From positions 124,001 to 188,000 of the forward strand of contig MU863927.1 in assembly GCA_033296885.1 (NCBI GenBank): 64,000 nucleotides of DNA. The letters are read 5' to 3'. Both the position numbers and the translations under genes were made by a program. This stretch comes from Triangularia verruculosa (lineage: Eukaryota > Ascomycota > Sordariomycetes > Sordariales > Podosporaceae). The notes below the pieces were generated by a model. It saw only the letters and a program-made list of their open reading frames with translations. It was not told the DNA's origin and made no database searches. Every line of letters starts with the position of its first letter. The stretch's first letter is position 1. This document shows, piece after piece, positions 46,127-56,000 of this stretch.

Positions 46127-46906
46127 TCACGCCAAAAGACCACCCGAATCTGTCTCCGCTGCAGCTCCAGTCACATTGCTGTCCTTCATCAACCACAGAT
46201 ATGCCTCCGCGACATCTTCCCCCTTGGCCGGGACACCTGTGAGTGTTGACTTGGCGACAACTTTGGCCGTGGAAATCTTCTGCTCTTCAGTCCAAAGTTC
46301 AGTTTCAACATAACCAGGTCGAACAACATTGGCCCTGATCGGCGCGAGATCAACCGCCAATGCCTTGGCCAAAGTGGAAAGCCCCCCGCCATAGTAGCTC
46401 ATCAAGGCCCACCCCTTCGCTGGCTTCTTGGTGACAGAACCACTGGTGATGGTGATGCTTGAGGTGTTTGCTTTTGGAAGGTATCGAGATGCAACTTTGC
46501 CGAGGGTCATGGGAAGAACGAGGCGCATGTGAGAGGTTGAAAGAATGGCATCTACCGACATGGTCTCTACCGGTGCGATGACCAGGGAAGATGCCGCCGT
46601 GAGAACAACATGGTGAATAGTACCATGGTTGGACTCGGCTTTCTTGAACAGTGTGTCAAGGTCATCCTCCACCGTGGCTGGGTTGGAGAGGTCGGTGGGG
46701 AAACCGGTGATGGTGTCTGGTTGAGAAGGGTAGTCTGACCTCAGGCGCGCAACGGCAGCATCGACTCTGGTTTGAGATGAGGACGAGATGGTGACCTTGG
46801 CTCCCGAGGCAATGGCACCGTCTGCTACGGCATAGCCTATGCCAGAACTCCCTCCAAGAACAAGGACATGCTTGTTCTGGAGCTTGTGGTAAGCAGAAGG
46901 GGCCAT
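46127..46906 (-). CDS. Short-chain dehydrogenase/reductase, divergent, lacking the usual YxxxK lysine
   Basis: A single exon of 259 residues. The N-terminal Rossmann signature is GGSSGIG (about residues 18-24), followed by AVADGAIASGAKVTISSSS, DLSNPA and the substrate-side serine block SITITSGSV. Where classical SDRs have YxxxK, this protein reads SYYGGGLSTLAKALAVDL, so no lysine stands four residues after either tyrosine. The next block, RANVVRPGYVETEL, is normal. A fungal subgroup of SDRs carries a similar glycine-rich variant, so this may be a family trait and not decay. Cofactor binding is likely retained; the reaction is unknown. No biosynthetic partners are adjacent. Confidence 0.87.
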   Translation of the reverse strand: MAPSAYHKLQNKHVLVLGGSSGIGYAVADGAIASGAKVTISSSSQTRVDAAVARLRSDYPSQPDTITGFPTDLSNPATVEDDLDTLFKKAESNHGTIHHVVLTAASSLVIAPVETMSVDAILSTSHMRLVLPMTLGKVASRYLPKANTSSITITSGSVTKKPAKGWALMSYYGGGLSTLAKALAVDLAPIRANVVRPGYVETELWTEEQKISTAKVVAKSTLTGVPAKGEDVAEAYLWLMKDSNVTGAAAETDSGGLLA

Positions 46907-47185
46907 GGTTTAAAACAAGAAGTGGAGCTTGGGCGTGAAGTCAGGACATCGAGATCTGGAGCTGCTAACTGAGGTGGAATATTGGAGACATTTATATCTA
47001 CCTCACACCATCTTGCTCAATAAGCGATCATGACATGCTCGTTGCTTCCACAGAGCCTCATTGGTAAGCATGCCTGAGCAGCTGCGCTTACTCAACAAAC
47101 GGCTGGTTAAGCCCGACATCACTTCGCAACAGTCAGTGACTTTATCTGACAACTCTTCATCGTCTTGTACTAATCGGCGAAAGCC
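46907..47185. promoter_or_regulatory. Upstream region of the SDR gene
   Basis: 280 bp that should contain the SDR promoter. A TTTATATC stretch near 46991-46998 could be a TATA element, although it lies on the strand opposite to the gene. Confidence 0.35.
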
Positions 47186-47413
47186 ATGAAATTAGTCGAC
47201 AATGGCAACCAAAGCGAAACCGAAACCAAGAACTTCGTCAATATGACCATCTTGGTCAACGAGGTAAGCCTGCAGAAGATTACTTGGACGACGCCAAAAG
47301 ACTGACTCGTGGATTAGCTGGCTTTAGTGCTTAAGACCGGCGAGTCAATAGAACAAGCACGTCAGACCCTTGCAGTCTGCAAAGGTTGTGTAAGAGGCAT
47401 CCTTCAACATTGA
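47186..47413 (+). CDS. Possible small spliced gene or fragment, 57 residues
   Basis: ATG 47186 opens 26 codons ending at donor GAG|GTAAGC. A 54-nt intron (47264-47317) has a CTGAC branch and a GATTAG acceptor. Phase 0 continues for 31 codons to TGA 47411-47413. The product would start MKLVDNGNQSETET and continue NMTILVNE-LALVLKTGESIEQA, a plausible helix pair. The complete intron signal set is the main evidence. I do not recognise the family. It could be a solitary fragment of a larger gene or chance. Confidence 0.35.
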
Positions 47414-48101
47414 TAGAAAGATGCAGTGCTTCGGAGTGTCCACCGAAACCGGTCTGCCGAATGCCCCGCTTTCCATGCCCCCACACCTCCGCCGCGGATG
47501 CCAAGACAAATCCCGGCGAAGGTTGACGGACATCGACCCGGCCCCGCTGCGCTCCTTCCACTCAACGGTTTTCTTTTTGCAAATATTTTCAAGGATTTCC
47601 GCCCACCCCCAATCGACAACTCACCGTGGCTTGTCTTGCCAAGAATCGGTGACCATATCGTTGCGGAAAATTACCAGCCCCGCCAGACTGATATTTTTCT
47701 CTAGCTTCCATAGGTACTTTCTTCACCTCTGTCCCAGAAACCAAAACAACTCACCACGAGGATTTGACTGTCTGTTGTTGTTTTGCTCCTTGCCACCCGA
47801 CTCCTCGGCCGAATATCACATGTGCTTTCCCCGATTCAAAGCGCCCCTCGACTTTCTCAACTTCTCGACGCACCTGTTGATGCGTCGAGCCAAACATCAG
47901 TAACTTCACGGCAAGCGACTTTGAGTCTTTGCGCTTGCTCGAGGGGACGTAAGAAAGACTTATTCAGAGACGATATAATCTCTGCGTAATCTAATTTTTA
48001 ACCAACTTGTGGTCAAGGAGCCACCACAGATATCTGACAGCTGTAGCTTCAAGTGAAAGAGTATTGCAACTTTCTAGAACACTTGAACCGGCGTCATCAA
48101 C
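47414..48101. other. Intergenic region upstream of the SLC35F-like transporter
   Basis: About 690 bp, pyrimidine-rich on the plus strand, containing the promoter and leader of the transporter gene. The open frame 47421-47903 has no domain and ends before the transporter start. Confidence 0.5.
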
Positions 48102-49361
48102 ATGTCTGAGAACCACAACACCACCGCACACACGGTCGTTGAGCCTGTCATGGCCAAGACGGACGGCCTTGGTGACTACGGTACCACGGCTCATGCCACC
48201 ACCACCAGCATCAGCGCTGAGGGCAACGCAACCGACAGCGACTCTGAGACTGCCGCCGTCGCCGCAGGCCTGAAGCACCTCGAAACAAAGGATGTCAAGT
48301 GGTATTCCTACCTCCTGACCGCCGACTTCTGGGCCATCATTGCCCTGGGCCAAATCCTCGCGTTGTGCATCACCGGCTCCAACACCTTCACCTCCTTCCT
48401 GAGCTCGGTCAACACCATCATCCCAGCCTTCCAAACCCTTTTCAACTACGCCTTGCTGACCTTGGTGTACCTCCCGTACACCATCCACAAGCACGGCTGG
48501 GCAAAATACCGTTCCATTCTCTGGCGCGACGGCTGGAAGTACTTCATCTTGTCCTTCCTCGACGTCCAGGGGAATTACTTCACCGTCTTGGCGTACGAGT
48601 ACACCAATATCCTGTCGGCCCAGCTGCTCAACTTCTGGGCCATCGTCTGCGTGGTCATCCTGTCCTTCTTCCTCTTGAAAGTGAGATACAGAATCGTGCA
48701 GATTGCCGGCATCCTCATCTGCTGCGGCGGCATGGGTGTCCTTCTCGCTAGCGATCACATCAACGGCACCAACGGCGGCAACGGAAAGGACATGATCAAG
48801 GGCGACCTGTTTGGCCTGCTGGGAGCGACTCTGTACGGCATTACGAATGTGTACGAGGAGTGGTTCGTTTCCAAGAAGCCAATGTATGAAGTCCTGTCCT
48901 TCCTGGGCTTGTTTGGCGTGTGCATCAACGGCGTTCAGGCGGCGATTTTCGACAGGAACAGCTTTGCAGGCGCGACTTGGAACGGGGATGTGGCTGGGTG
49001 GTTGGTCGGGTATACGTTCTGCTTGTTCATCTTTTACTCGCTCGTTCCGCTGATCTTGCGGATGGGAAGCGCGGCCATTTTTGATGTGAACCTGCTGACG
49101 GCGAACTTTTGGGGCGTGATCATCGGGACGAGGGTGTTTGGGTACACGATCCACTGGATGTACCCGATTGCGTTTGTGCTGATCATCTTTGGGATGGTGG
49201 TGTATTTCCTTGCGGGAACGATCCTGGGTGATTCGAAGAAGCCGTGGTTGGGGGATAACCAGAAGGATGGTGTGGCTGGGTTTGGGACGGCGAAGTTGAA
49301 GGCGCTGAATGAAGCTAAGAAGAAGGGTTTGGCGAGGGAGGAGGCCGCCGGGGAGGCGTAG
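48102..49361 (+). CDS. SLC35F1/F2/F6-type putative solute carrier (drug/metabolite transporter superfamily)
   Basis: A single exon of 419 residues. After about 70 hydrophilic residues, roughly ten membrane segments are visible, including FWAIIALGQILALCITGSN, TLFNYALLTLVYLPY, LLNFWAIVCVVILSFFLL, IAGILICCGGMGVLLAS, LLGATLYGITNVYEEWFV, LSFLGLFGVCINGVQAAIF and IAFVLIIFGMVVYFLAG. Motifs such as LDVQGNYFTVLAYEYTN and the second-half EEWFVSKKPMYEVLSFLG are typical of the SLC35F (DUF914) group. The substrate is unknown; relatives sit in Golgi, vacuolar or plasma membranes. The C-terminal tail is charged (AKLKALNEAKKKGLAREEA). No intron is needed. Confidence 0.92.
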   Translation: MSENHNTTAHTVVEPVMAKTDGLGDYGTTAHATTTSISAEGNATDSDSETAAVAAGLKHLETKDVKWYSYLLTADFWAIIALGQILALCITGSNTFTSFLSSVNTIIPAFQTLFNYALLTLVYLPYTIHKHGWAKYRSILWRDGWKYFILSFLDVQGNYFTVLAYEYTNILSAQLLNFWAIVCVVILSFFLLKVRYRIVQIAGILICCGGMGVLLASDHINGTNGGNGKDMIKGDLFGLLGATLYGITNVYEEWFVSKKPMYEVLSFLGLFGVCINGVQAAIFDRNSFAGATWNGDVAGWLVGYTFCLFIFYSLVPLILRMGSAAIFDVNLLTANFWGVIIGTRVFGYTIHWMYPIAFVLIIFGMVVYFLAGTILGDSKKPWLGDNQKDGVAGFGTAKLKALNEAKKKGLAREEAAGEA

Positions 49362-49902
49362 GCGGTTTCTGGGGCTTTCATGAGTGTTGTTTGAGGGGCG
49401 GTGAAAGCAAGGGGTCTGGATCAGGGGGAAGGGGGGCGTGTAGGCGTGCGGAGAGGGTCATGTTGCACATGTTGACAGCACACTCAGGTGTTGCTGATAC
49501 ATATTCTTTTCGTTGGGTTTCCTTGTGAAACTGTTTGCTTTTTGGTCAGGGAAGCATGATCACAGAAAAGGGGTTGTCAAAGGTGTCGTAAGGAACAGGG
49601 TTAGGGTTTCAGATACATTTCCAAGGCGGCAGCCGCCACCAACACCCATTGCGCCTTAATAAACCCCACTTATTCACACTTGACCTGCTTGTTACTCATA
49701 AATTGCTGACCACATCAAAGAAATCGTGCTTCGTTTTGATTTCACTCATTATCACCTCTCTTTCAACACTCCCTCAAACACGGAACCTTTTGTCAATCAC
49801 CAACTTTAAGCGTCTCACACATCTTGCATCTACAGCATCACACCACTCACTCACTCACTCACTCACCACTTGTTACCAACCACTCACTCACTTTTCCTAA
49901 TT
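49362..49902. other. Intergenic region between the transporter and GGCT-like genes
   Basis: 541 bp with the transporter 3' UTR and the leader of the next gene, including an ACTC tetranucleotide run just before the start. Confidence 0.55.
49845..49864 (+). repeat. (ACTC)5 tetranucleotide repeat
   Basis: Five perfect ACTC units lie in the leader 38 nt before the GGCT-like start codon, followed by imperfect ACTCACTC copies. Confidence 0.9.
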
Positions 49903-50622
49903 ATGGGCACCAGCGACTCCCCCCCTCACTCAATCTACTTTGGCTACGGCTCCAACCTCTGGCTCGACCAAATGTCCCGCCGCTGCCCCTCCACTCCCTA
50001 CCTCGGCCTCGGCCGCCTAAAGGACTACCACTGGTTCATCAATGAGCGGGGTTACGCCAACATCGCCCACTCGACCACCTACCTCGACCAGGACGAGACC
50101 GACGAAGTCTGGGGGCTCATCTACTCCCTCACGCCAGAAGATGAAGCCATGCTCGACATCAACGAGGGCGTGCCCTACGCCTACGAAAAGGAGGTGATAC
50201 CTGTCGAGTTTTGGGAAAAGGGAACACCAGACGTCGGGAAGGGGGCAGGGAGGAACGTGGATATGCTGGTTTATATCGACCACAAGAGGAGTGAGGGGGG
50301 GTATAAGCCGAGGGAGGAGTATATTGTACGGATGAACAAGGGGATTGACGATGCGCTGAAGGAGGGGGTGCCGATGGAGTATGTGGAGAGGGTGTTGAGG
50401 CCGTATATTCCCGCGGAGGAGCAAGGGGTGGAGGTTGAGAAATTGGCGCAGAGGCAGGCGGGTGGATTCGAGGATGAGAGTGGTGTTATTCCGGCGAGGG
50501 TGACGGCTGAGGCGGTAGGTTCGGGGGTAGATCTAGTAGGTGGTGGTGGTGGTGCTGGTGCTGGTGCTGGCGGCGGTGGTGGTGTAAAGAATCTGACAAA
50601 GATTTGGGAAGGAAGGGAATAA
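49903..50622 (+). CDS. Gamma-glutamylcyclotransferase-like protein
   Basis: A single exon of 239 residues. The N-terminal nucleotide-like loop IYFGYGSNLW (about residues 11-20) is the GGCT/AIG2 signature. It is followed by LGLGRLKDYHWFINERGYANI, VWGLIYSLTPEDEAMLDINEG and YEKEVIPVEF, in the order expected of the beta-barrel fold. The acidic region around LDINEG is the likely catalytic Glu site. Such enzymes release 5-oxoproline from gamma-glutamyl amino compounds, so a glutathione or gamma-glutamyl peptide role in the cytosol is possible. The last 40 residues include a Gly/Ala repeat (GGGGGAGAGAGGGGG) of low complexity. The start was chosen at the first ATG, right before the fold. Confidence 0.88.
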   Translation: MGTSDSPPHSIYFGYGSNLWLDQMSRRCPSTPYLGLGRLKDYHWFINERGYANIAHSTTYLDQDETDEVWGLIYSLTPEDEAMLDINEGVPYAYEKEVIPVEFWEKGTPDVGKGAGRNVDMLVYIDHKRSEGGYKPREEYIVRMNKGIDDALKEGVPMEYVERVLRPYIPAEEQGVEVEKLAQRQAGGFEDESGVIPARVTAEAVGSGVDLVGGGGGAGAGAGGGGGVKNLTKIWEGRE

Positions 50623-50698
50623 TGAGCCAAAGAGGAGCACAGAGTGTGTGTGCCCAAGAAGAAACAAGAAGAAATAGGGAATGAAAGGCAAAACATGA

Positions 50699-50820
50699 TG
50701 CCCACTATCAGAATCGAACTGATGACCTTGTCATTGACCTGGTGGTTGAAGGAGGTGAATTGTGATCCACTTTCCAACATTTATTACTAGTGACACGCTC
50801 TACCACTGAGCCAAGCGGGC
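50699..50820 (-). tRNA. tRNA-Thr (anticodon AGU), with intron
   Basis: Read on the minus strand, the gene folds as a full cloverleaf. The acceptor stem GCCCGCT pairs with AGTGGGC (one G-U). The D-arm is GCTC-AGTGGTA-GAGC. The anticodon stem TGTCA/TGACA has loop CTAGTAA, and the T-arm is ATCAG-TTCGATT-CTGAT. Exons are 50785-50820 and 50699-50734, with a 50-nt intron (50735-50784) after position 37, the canonical site. The discriminator base is A. Anticodon AGT (inosine-modified) decodes ACU/ACC/ACA threonine codons. Confidence 0.92.
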
Positions 50821-52057
50821 TGGGTTTGGCTGTTGAGTGCTTGTGAGGATGGAGGTGGTGGGTTATGAAGGGGACGGATTGAGAACACGGACAATGGAGC
50901 TCCGGAAAGTCAAATGTGTGTTTTGTGCTCCAGCACTGTGAATGGGCGTTGTGGGCATTCTGTTAGCATTGTTCTTGAAGTTTGTTAATGTCTGATCCGC
51001 CTTCACCAGTGCCCAGTGAGGGGCACATCTACGGTGACATATATTTAAGTGGTAGTAGCCGCTCAGCACACTCGAATGGCCATTGTTATGTTCGGTGTAC
51101 CTTACGGCGGGCCCGCCTTCTGGATAGGTTCATCTTTCTTGGTGAGTGTTGGCAAGTAAAAATAAAGCATGCTGTCATGACCGAAGTTACACTTAGTTGT
51201 CAAGTTGTCTCGTGTTTTGAGGGAGAAGGCATCATGAACAGAGATCTGACGGCATACCGAGGAGGCAAGTGGATCACGTCGCTCCTGTCTCGGTCAATAT
51301 AGCATACGCTTTGTTCGTTCCTTCCCGTCCTCCTCCAGACATACCATAGCTTTGCTCTGCCCCGTTATTTCCGTTCGATTGCGTCATTTCGTGAGGACAC
51401 TTTCTTCACAGCGAGAGGAAGGCAAAAGCATAGTTACTCGGCAACAAGTAGGAACTGATCTTCCAAGTCAGAATCGGAAGGATTAACGGCTTCGAATCTG
51501 AAGGTCATCTTACTGCGTTACACTATCGAGGACCCATGACTGGTTTTCCCTTCATGAGGTCGAAGAAAACTCGAAATTTGACATTGGAGAGCAGGGTTCT
51601 ATTTCTACGTCAGGAACCTCTTTTACAGGTAGGAGGCCAGAGCATGTAAGTAAGTGACAACATCATGACCTTGTTCAACTCAATATGCCGCACCCAACCC
51701 TAACCCAACCCGGCATAAGATCTTGACAACCCGCCGTTTTTCTCGTGCAAATACAGCACAATTCCCTGTTTATTTCCTTGAATCTCCAGTGGTCTGCACG
51801 TTGGTTTAACTGCGAAAAATTGCCAAGGCCCAAAGCTTCCAGACCATTCGAAGCTGCCACTGCCTGTAAATGCAAGGGCGTGCCAGATTGCCGAGACTCA
51901 CCATTGAGTTACGCCCTCACCAATGAGGTCGGTACGCCTCGCTTTCGGTGAATAAAATGTGTCTTACATCCAGTTTGAGCGTCACAGATAAAACACACCG
52001 CATCTTACCTTCAATTTTTTCCCAACACCGCCTGTGTTCCGGACATCAATTTACAAA
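50821..52057. other. Intergenic region between tRNA-Thr and the AlaX gene
   Basis: About 1.24 kb. It includes the tRNA upstream flank and the AlaX promoter; the short open frames have no domain. I recognise no repeat. Confidence 0.55.
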
Positions 52058-53010
52058 ATGGTGAGCTCCCTGTGAATCTTCACCACCGCAACTCACTAAC
52101 CCCCTGCCAGACCAACTCCCCTCCGACAGACCTCCTCTTCCACCACAACTCCACACTCACCACCCACCCAACCACCGTCCTCACCATCGTTCCCTTCTCC
52201 TCCCTCCCCTCCCCCGACCAGTCCCTCTTCAAATCCCCCCCAACCAACGCCTACGTCCTCACATTCCCCTCAACAATCTTCCACCCCCAAGGCGGCGGCC
52301 AGCCCTCAGACGAAGGCCACATCTCCCTCACCTCCTCCCCCTCAACAACCTTCTCCGTCATCTCCGCCCGCCACTCAGCCACCAACCCCTCCCAAGTCCT
52401 CCACCTCGGCCACTCCCCCAGCAGCCCTCCCAACAACCCACCCATCGCCAAGCTCTCCCCGTCTGAACCCCCATTCTCCCCAGGAGACAAAGTCACCCAG
52501 CAAATCAACGCCCAGCTAAGAGAGTACTACTCCCGCCTGCACACCGCCGGCCACGTTCTAGGCTCTGCCGTCCGGCACCTCCTGGAATCCCAAATCGAAA
52601 ACTTTGACGAGCTCAAGGCCTCGCACTTCCCCGACAGCGCAGCATGCGAGTTTAGGGGGTTGATCGAGGGGAAATGGAAGGGGCCGATTCAAGAAAAGGT
52701 CGACGAGTTCCTCGCGGCGAAGATGCCGGTCGAGATTGACTGGTGGGACGAGAGTGACTTTCAGAGGGAGGGCCTAGAGCGGTTGATACCGAGGGATGAA
52801 GACGGGAACATTGTCAAACCGGAGACGAATGGCGGGCGGGGGGGAAAGTGGAGGGTGGTGAGGATTGTTGGGGCGGAGGTGTACCCCTGTGGTGGCACGC
52901 ACGTGGAGAGGACGGATTTGTGCGGGGAGGTGAATGTGAGGAAGATTGGGAGGAGTAAGGGGTGCTCGAGGGTTAGTTATTCTGTTGCGGCGGCGGCGGC
53001 GTCGGAATGA
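52058..53010 (+). CDS. AlaX-type alanyl-tRNA editing protein
   Basis: Exon 1 is just the ATG (52058-52060). The 50-nt intron 52061-52110 has GTGAGC, CTAAC and CCAG, and exon 2 is 52111-53010, giving 300 residues. The family motifs are FHPQGGGQPSDEGHI, the zinc-ligand pair RLHTAGHVLG (HxxxH) and the second pair CGGTHV (CxxxH), with GCSRVSYSV at the end. The domain corresponds to the editing module of alanyl-tRNA synthetase. Free-standing AlaX proteins deacylate Ser- or Gly-tRNA(Ala). There is no synthetase core. The first half uses extremely C-rich codons (CCC, TCC) and contains inserted Pro/Ser-rich loops (about residues 85-120) not typical of bacterial AlaX. Without the intron no ATG opens this frame, which supports the split start. 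Confidence 0.88.
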
Positions 53011-56000
53011 ATTGTGTGATGGATACCCTAGGGATTAGACCGCGGCGAGGAGATGGGTTTCCTACTGTGTGAATGAGTTGAATTTGTAGTGGCATAGTTC
53101 CTACTGTGCAGTCTGTTTGCCTGATGGCTTCTGGAAAATAAAACCGGAGCTGAGGAGCGGGACCGGGGGACGGGCCGGTCCGTTGTGTGGACTGGGGGGC
53201 CCCGTGAGATCCCTGTCCGGCCGGCACAGTCCCCGGACGTCAACCTCCCAAATTTGGTGTCTGTTTGGTTGCAAAGCCTGGCATAGAGTTCAGGTCTGGA
53301 AAGAGCGTTTTGTGTCACTTTCGCCCCCAAGGTTCCAAACCCCCATGCGAACACGAGAGGCTTGCTGGCTATCGTCATACCCTAGGTACCTCCTCCTTCC
53401 GGGAGGCCGCAGGAGAAACCTGTATGCCGTCTCCGTGTCCAAGTTCTAACGGTAAATATTAGGGGGAGGGTGCAGCGTCGACTAATGCTTCACAGAGATC
53501 ATGAGACAAAGTTTCCATCTCGAACATCGGCCAGGTAACCCAAATGCCATGTGGCAACAACGACTGCCGTACACCTCGAGCTGCTGCACAGGAGGGCCTG
53601 AATACTCCACTACTGTTGTGTTTGACAAGAGCCGCCAGTATGAGCGCTTTCTGCATAGGAAATTTCTGAGCTGGCAATGTGCTCTCGAAAAGTGTCCAAG
53701 GTCACTAGGTATCTGAAACCAGAGATCCGTGGCCAACACAGTTCGTAGTCCAGGGACAGGTGGATATCCAACACAAGATCGTGCCGAATCTCGGGCTTTC
53801 GTGTTGATAACTGTATCAACAAGAGAAAGGTCCGAAAACGGACCTGAAGTCAACTGCAGCGTCTTTGGTCAGGTGGTACAGGAGGCACACAAATAGAAAA
53901 CAAGCCAATAGGCATGTGACGCTGCGGGGTTATACTGCAGAACAAACGCCCGCAGCAGTTCCAAGTCTTCTTCAACGGCGTGCAGAAGAACCACCTCCAC
54001 GGAAGCCTTTGGAAGACAGGTAGGCTGACTGGCTCTACCTGCCCGCCAGCGACCGAGAGTGACCTTCCGCTCTCGGGCAGGGTGACCGATGGGCTCGAAA
54101 ACCCGACCATAAACGCCGACGAGAAATAGAAAACCGCCATCTTGGCGAAATGAGAGCAATACAAAAGCAAAGGACGGCACAGCGAGGCCACACACTCGTA
54201 ATCTACATCTCGCCGTTTGTTCAACCGGATCAGAAGCCTTCCATCCGCTACGGGAACACCAGGCGAATTTGAGTAAGAGGCATATACTGCCTAGTGTATG
54301 TAAGTGGTGATGTCTGTGAGTCGATGACAGGCTGTCCGAGAAACACTGCGGAATGTCTCAATCTTCCCCCGAGCCAGAACCCCCCACGCTTTTTCAACAT
54401 CATCCGGGCTGGGTGTCGTGTTTTATGGTCACAGTGACTCCAAAATGGGACTCGGGCCTACAGTGGCGCGTTTAAATGGAACGGTGGGCCGTCAACGGTT
54501 CCACGAGATTGGTCGACAGAACGTGATGACTTCTCTTGAACCGCCCAGTCGACCTTGATGCACATGTCGTGCGCGGATGCGGGTGATGCATTCCTCTTCA
54601 CATTTGCCTGACGACTTTGAACTTGGCGCATACGGTCACGGCCATGATTTCCCCTTGTTCCCCTAAAAGACATGAATGAAGTCCTCCTTCTGTTAGTTGG
54701 AGCTTTTTAAAAACGCCCGCGTAAAGCGCGCCGCGGGAAAAAACAAATCGGCCCGCTAGGGATTCTTGGAATCTGGCGCGTAACGTAGCAACCTATCTCG
54801 TATGAGAAAGCTAACTGCCTAGTTGGCTGTGGCGGAATGGAATTGGTGACGATGGTGGAGGGCCCAACAGTCATCTGAGCAGTGGCTGTGTAGATGTCAT
54901 TGGGGGGGCGAGGTTGATGACCAGATGCGTAGGTAGATAGGCAGGTCTGCTTGAGTCCGGAATTGCGAGGCCCCGATAGACTAGCTGCACCACATAGATT
55001 CATCGTGTGATTCGACGGCATCTAGGCTGCGGTAGCTTCTGGCGAGGTTTGTTACAGCTGGGTTTCATACAACCCGAGACGTGACTATAAGCCTCTAGCT
55101 GTCAAGTGACAGTAGTGGGGGTCGAATTAGGACGTTCGGTATGAATGCCCAAGAGCCAACAATGTTGGAAACATCGTGATCAATGTCAGTGGCAGGTAAA
55201 CAAAGTCTCTCAATGGTAGGACATGTATATCTGGTTGGGGTCTGCTTGGTAGTTGCGTGAGGCGCTCGGAGATAAATACCAGTCGACACTGTGAGGGATT
55301 TACAAGATGACATATCGAGTATGGCTGTGCAATAATGGGAGAAACACTCTGACGCTTTGATGTCCCAACCAGGTCAGTCTGTTGTAAAGCCGACTCGGAG
55401 GCTGATGGACGGCAGCAAATGATGTTGAAGTTGGGGAAACGGGCGGGTCGATCTTGTCCGAACTCTGAATTACCTTTACCCCTCACTCAACCCCACAGTT
55501 TTCCCTGAAAGTCGGCACAAAAAAGCCCACATGCCGCTCGCTGTCTGAAGCCTTCGAAACGCTTTTGCAACGTAACGCCGATGCAACTTACAAGAGCAGA
55601 GACCGATACGCTGCCGGGACAGAGCCCGAATAATCCGATAATAAAGGTCCGCATATAATGCTCTGCTTTGAAAGAGAATGGCAGTCGCACCAAGGCCTGA
55701 TTATACCCGGCTACCTTGCCGCTTACAAAATAACAAGAACTCTAATGAGACGCTAGTGACCTACTCCTAGCGTACGGAGTAGGGCCCGCAACGCTCACCA
55801 CACTGCTGGGAATTCCCGTCCTTCCCGAGAATTGGCCGTCGCTTGAAGGACTGGGAGCATGACACCCGCATTTCGCAATAGCGCCCGGGCTATTTATTAT
55901 TATGTAACTGGAATCCTGATGTTTGACACCGGAAGGGCCAGTTTGGGTGCTCGTTTGTTTTATAGAGTCGGATCGTCCATTGGCTTGGAACTATTCCAAT

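Noticed and set aside
47991..49154. Minus-strand 387-codon frame opposite the SLC35F-like gene
   Set aside because: It is a shadow of the strongly GC-biased sense gene; the sense protein has a clear membrane-transporter pattern.
54458..54673. Minus-strand 71-codon frame with an ATG and basic N-terminus
   Set aside because: There is no similarity I recognise and no promoter or splice evidence; its length is within chance expectation.
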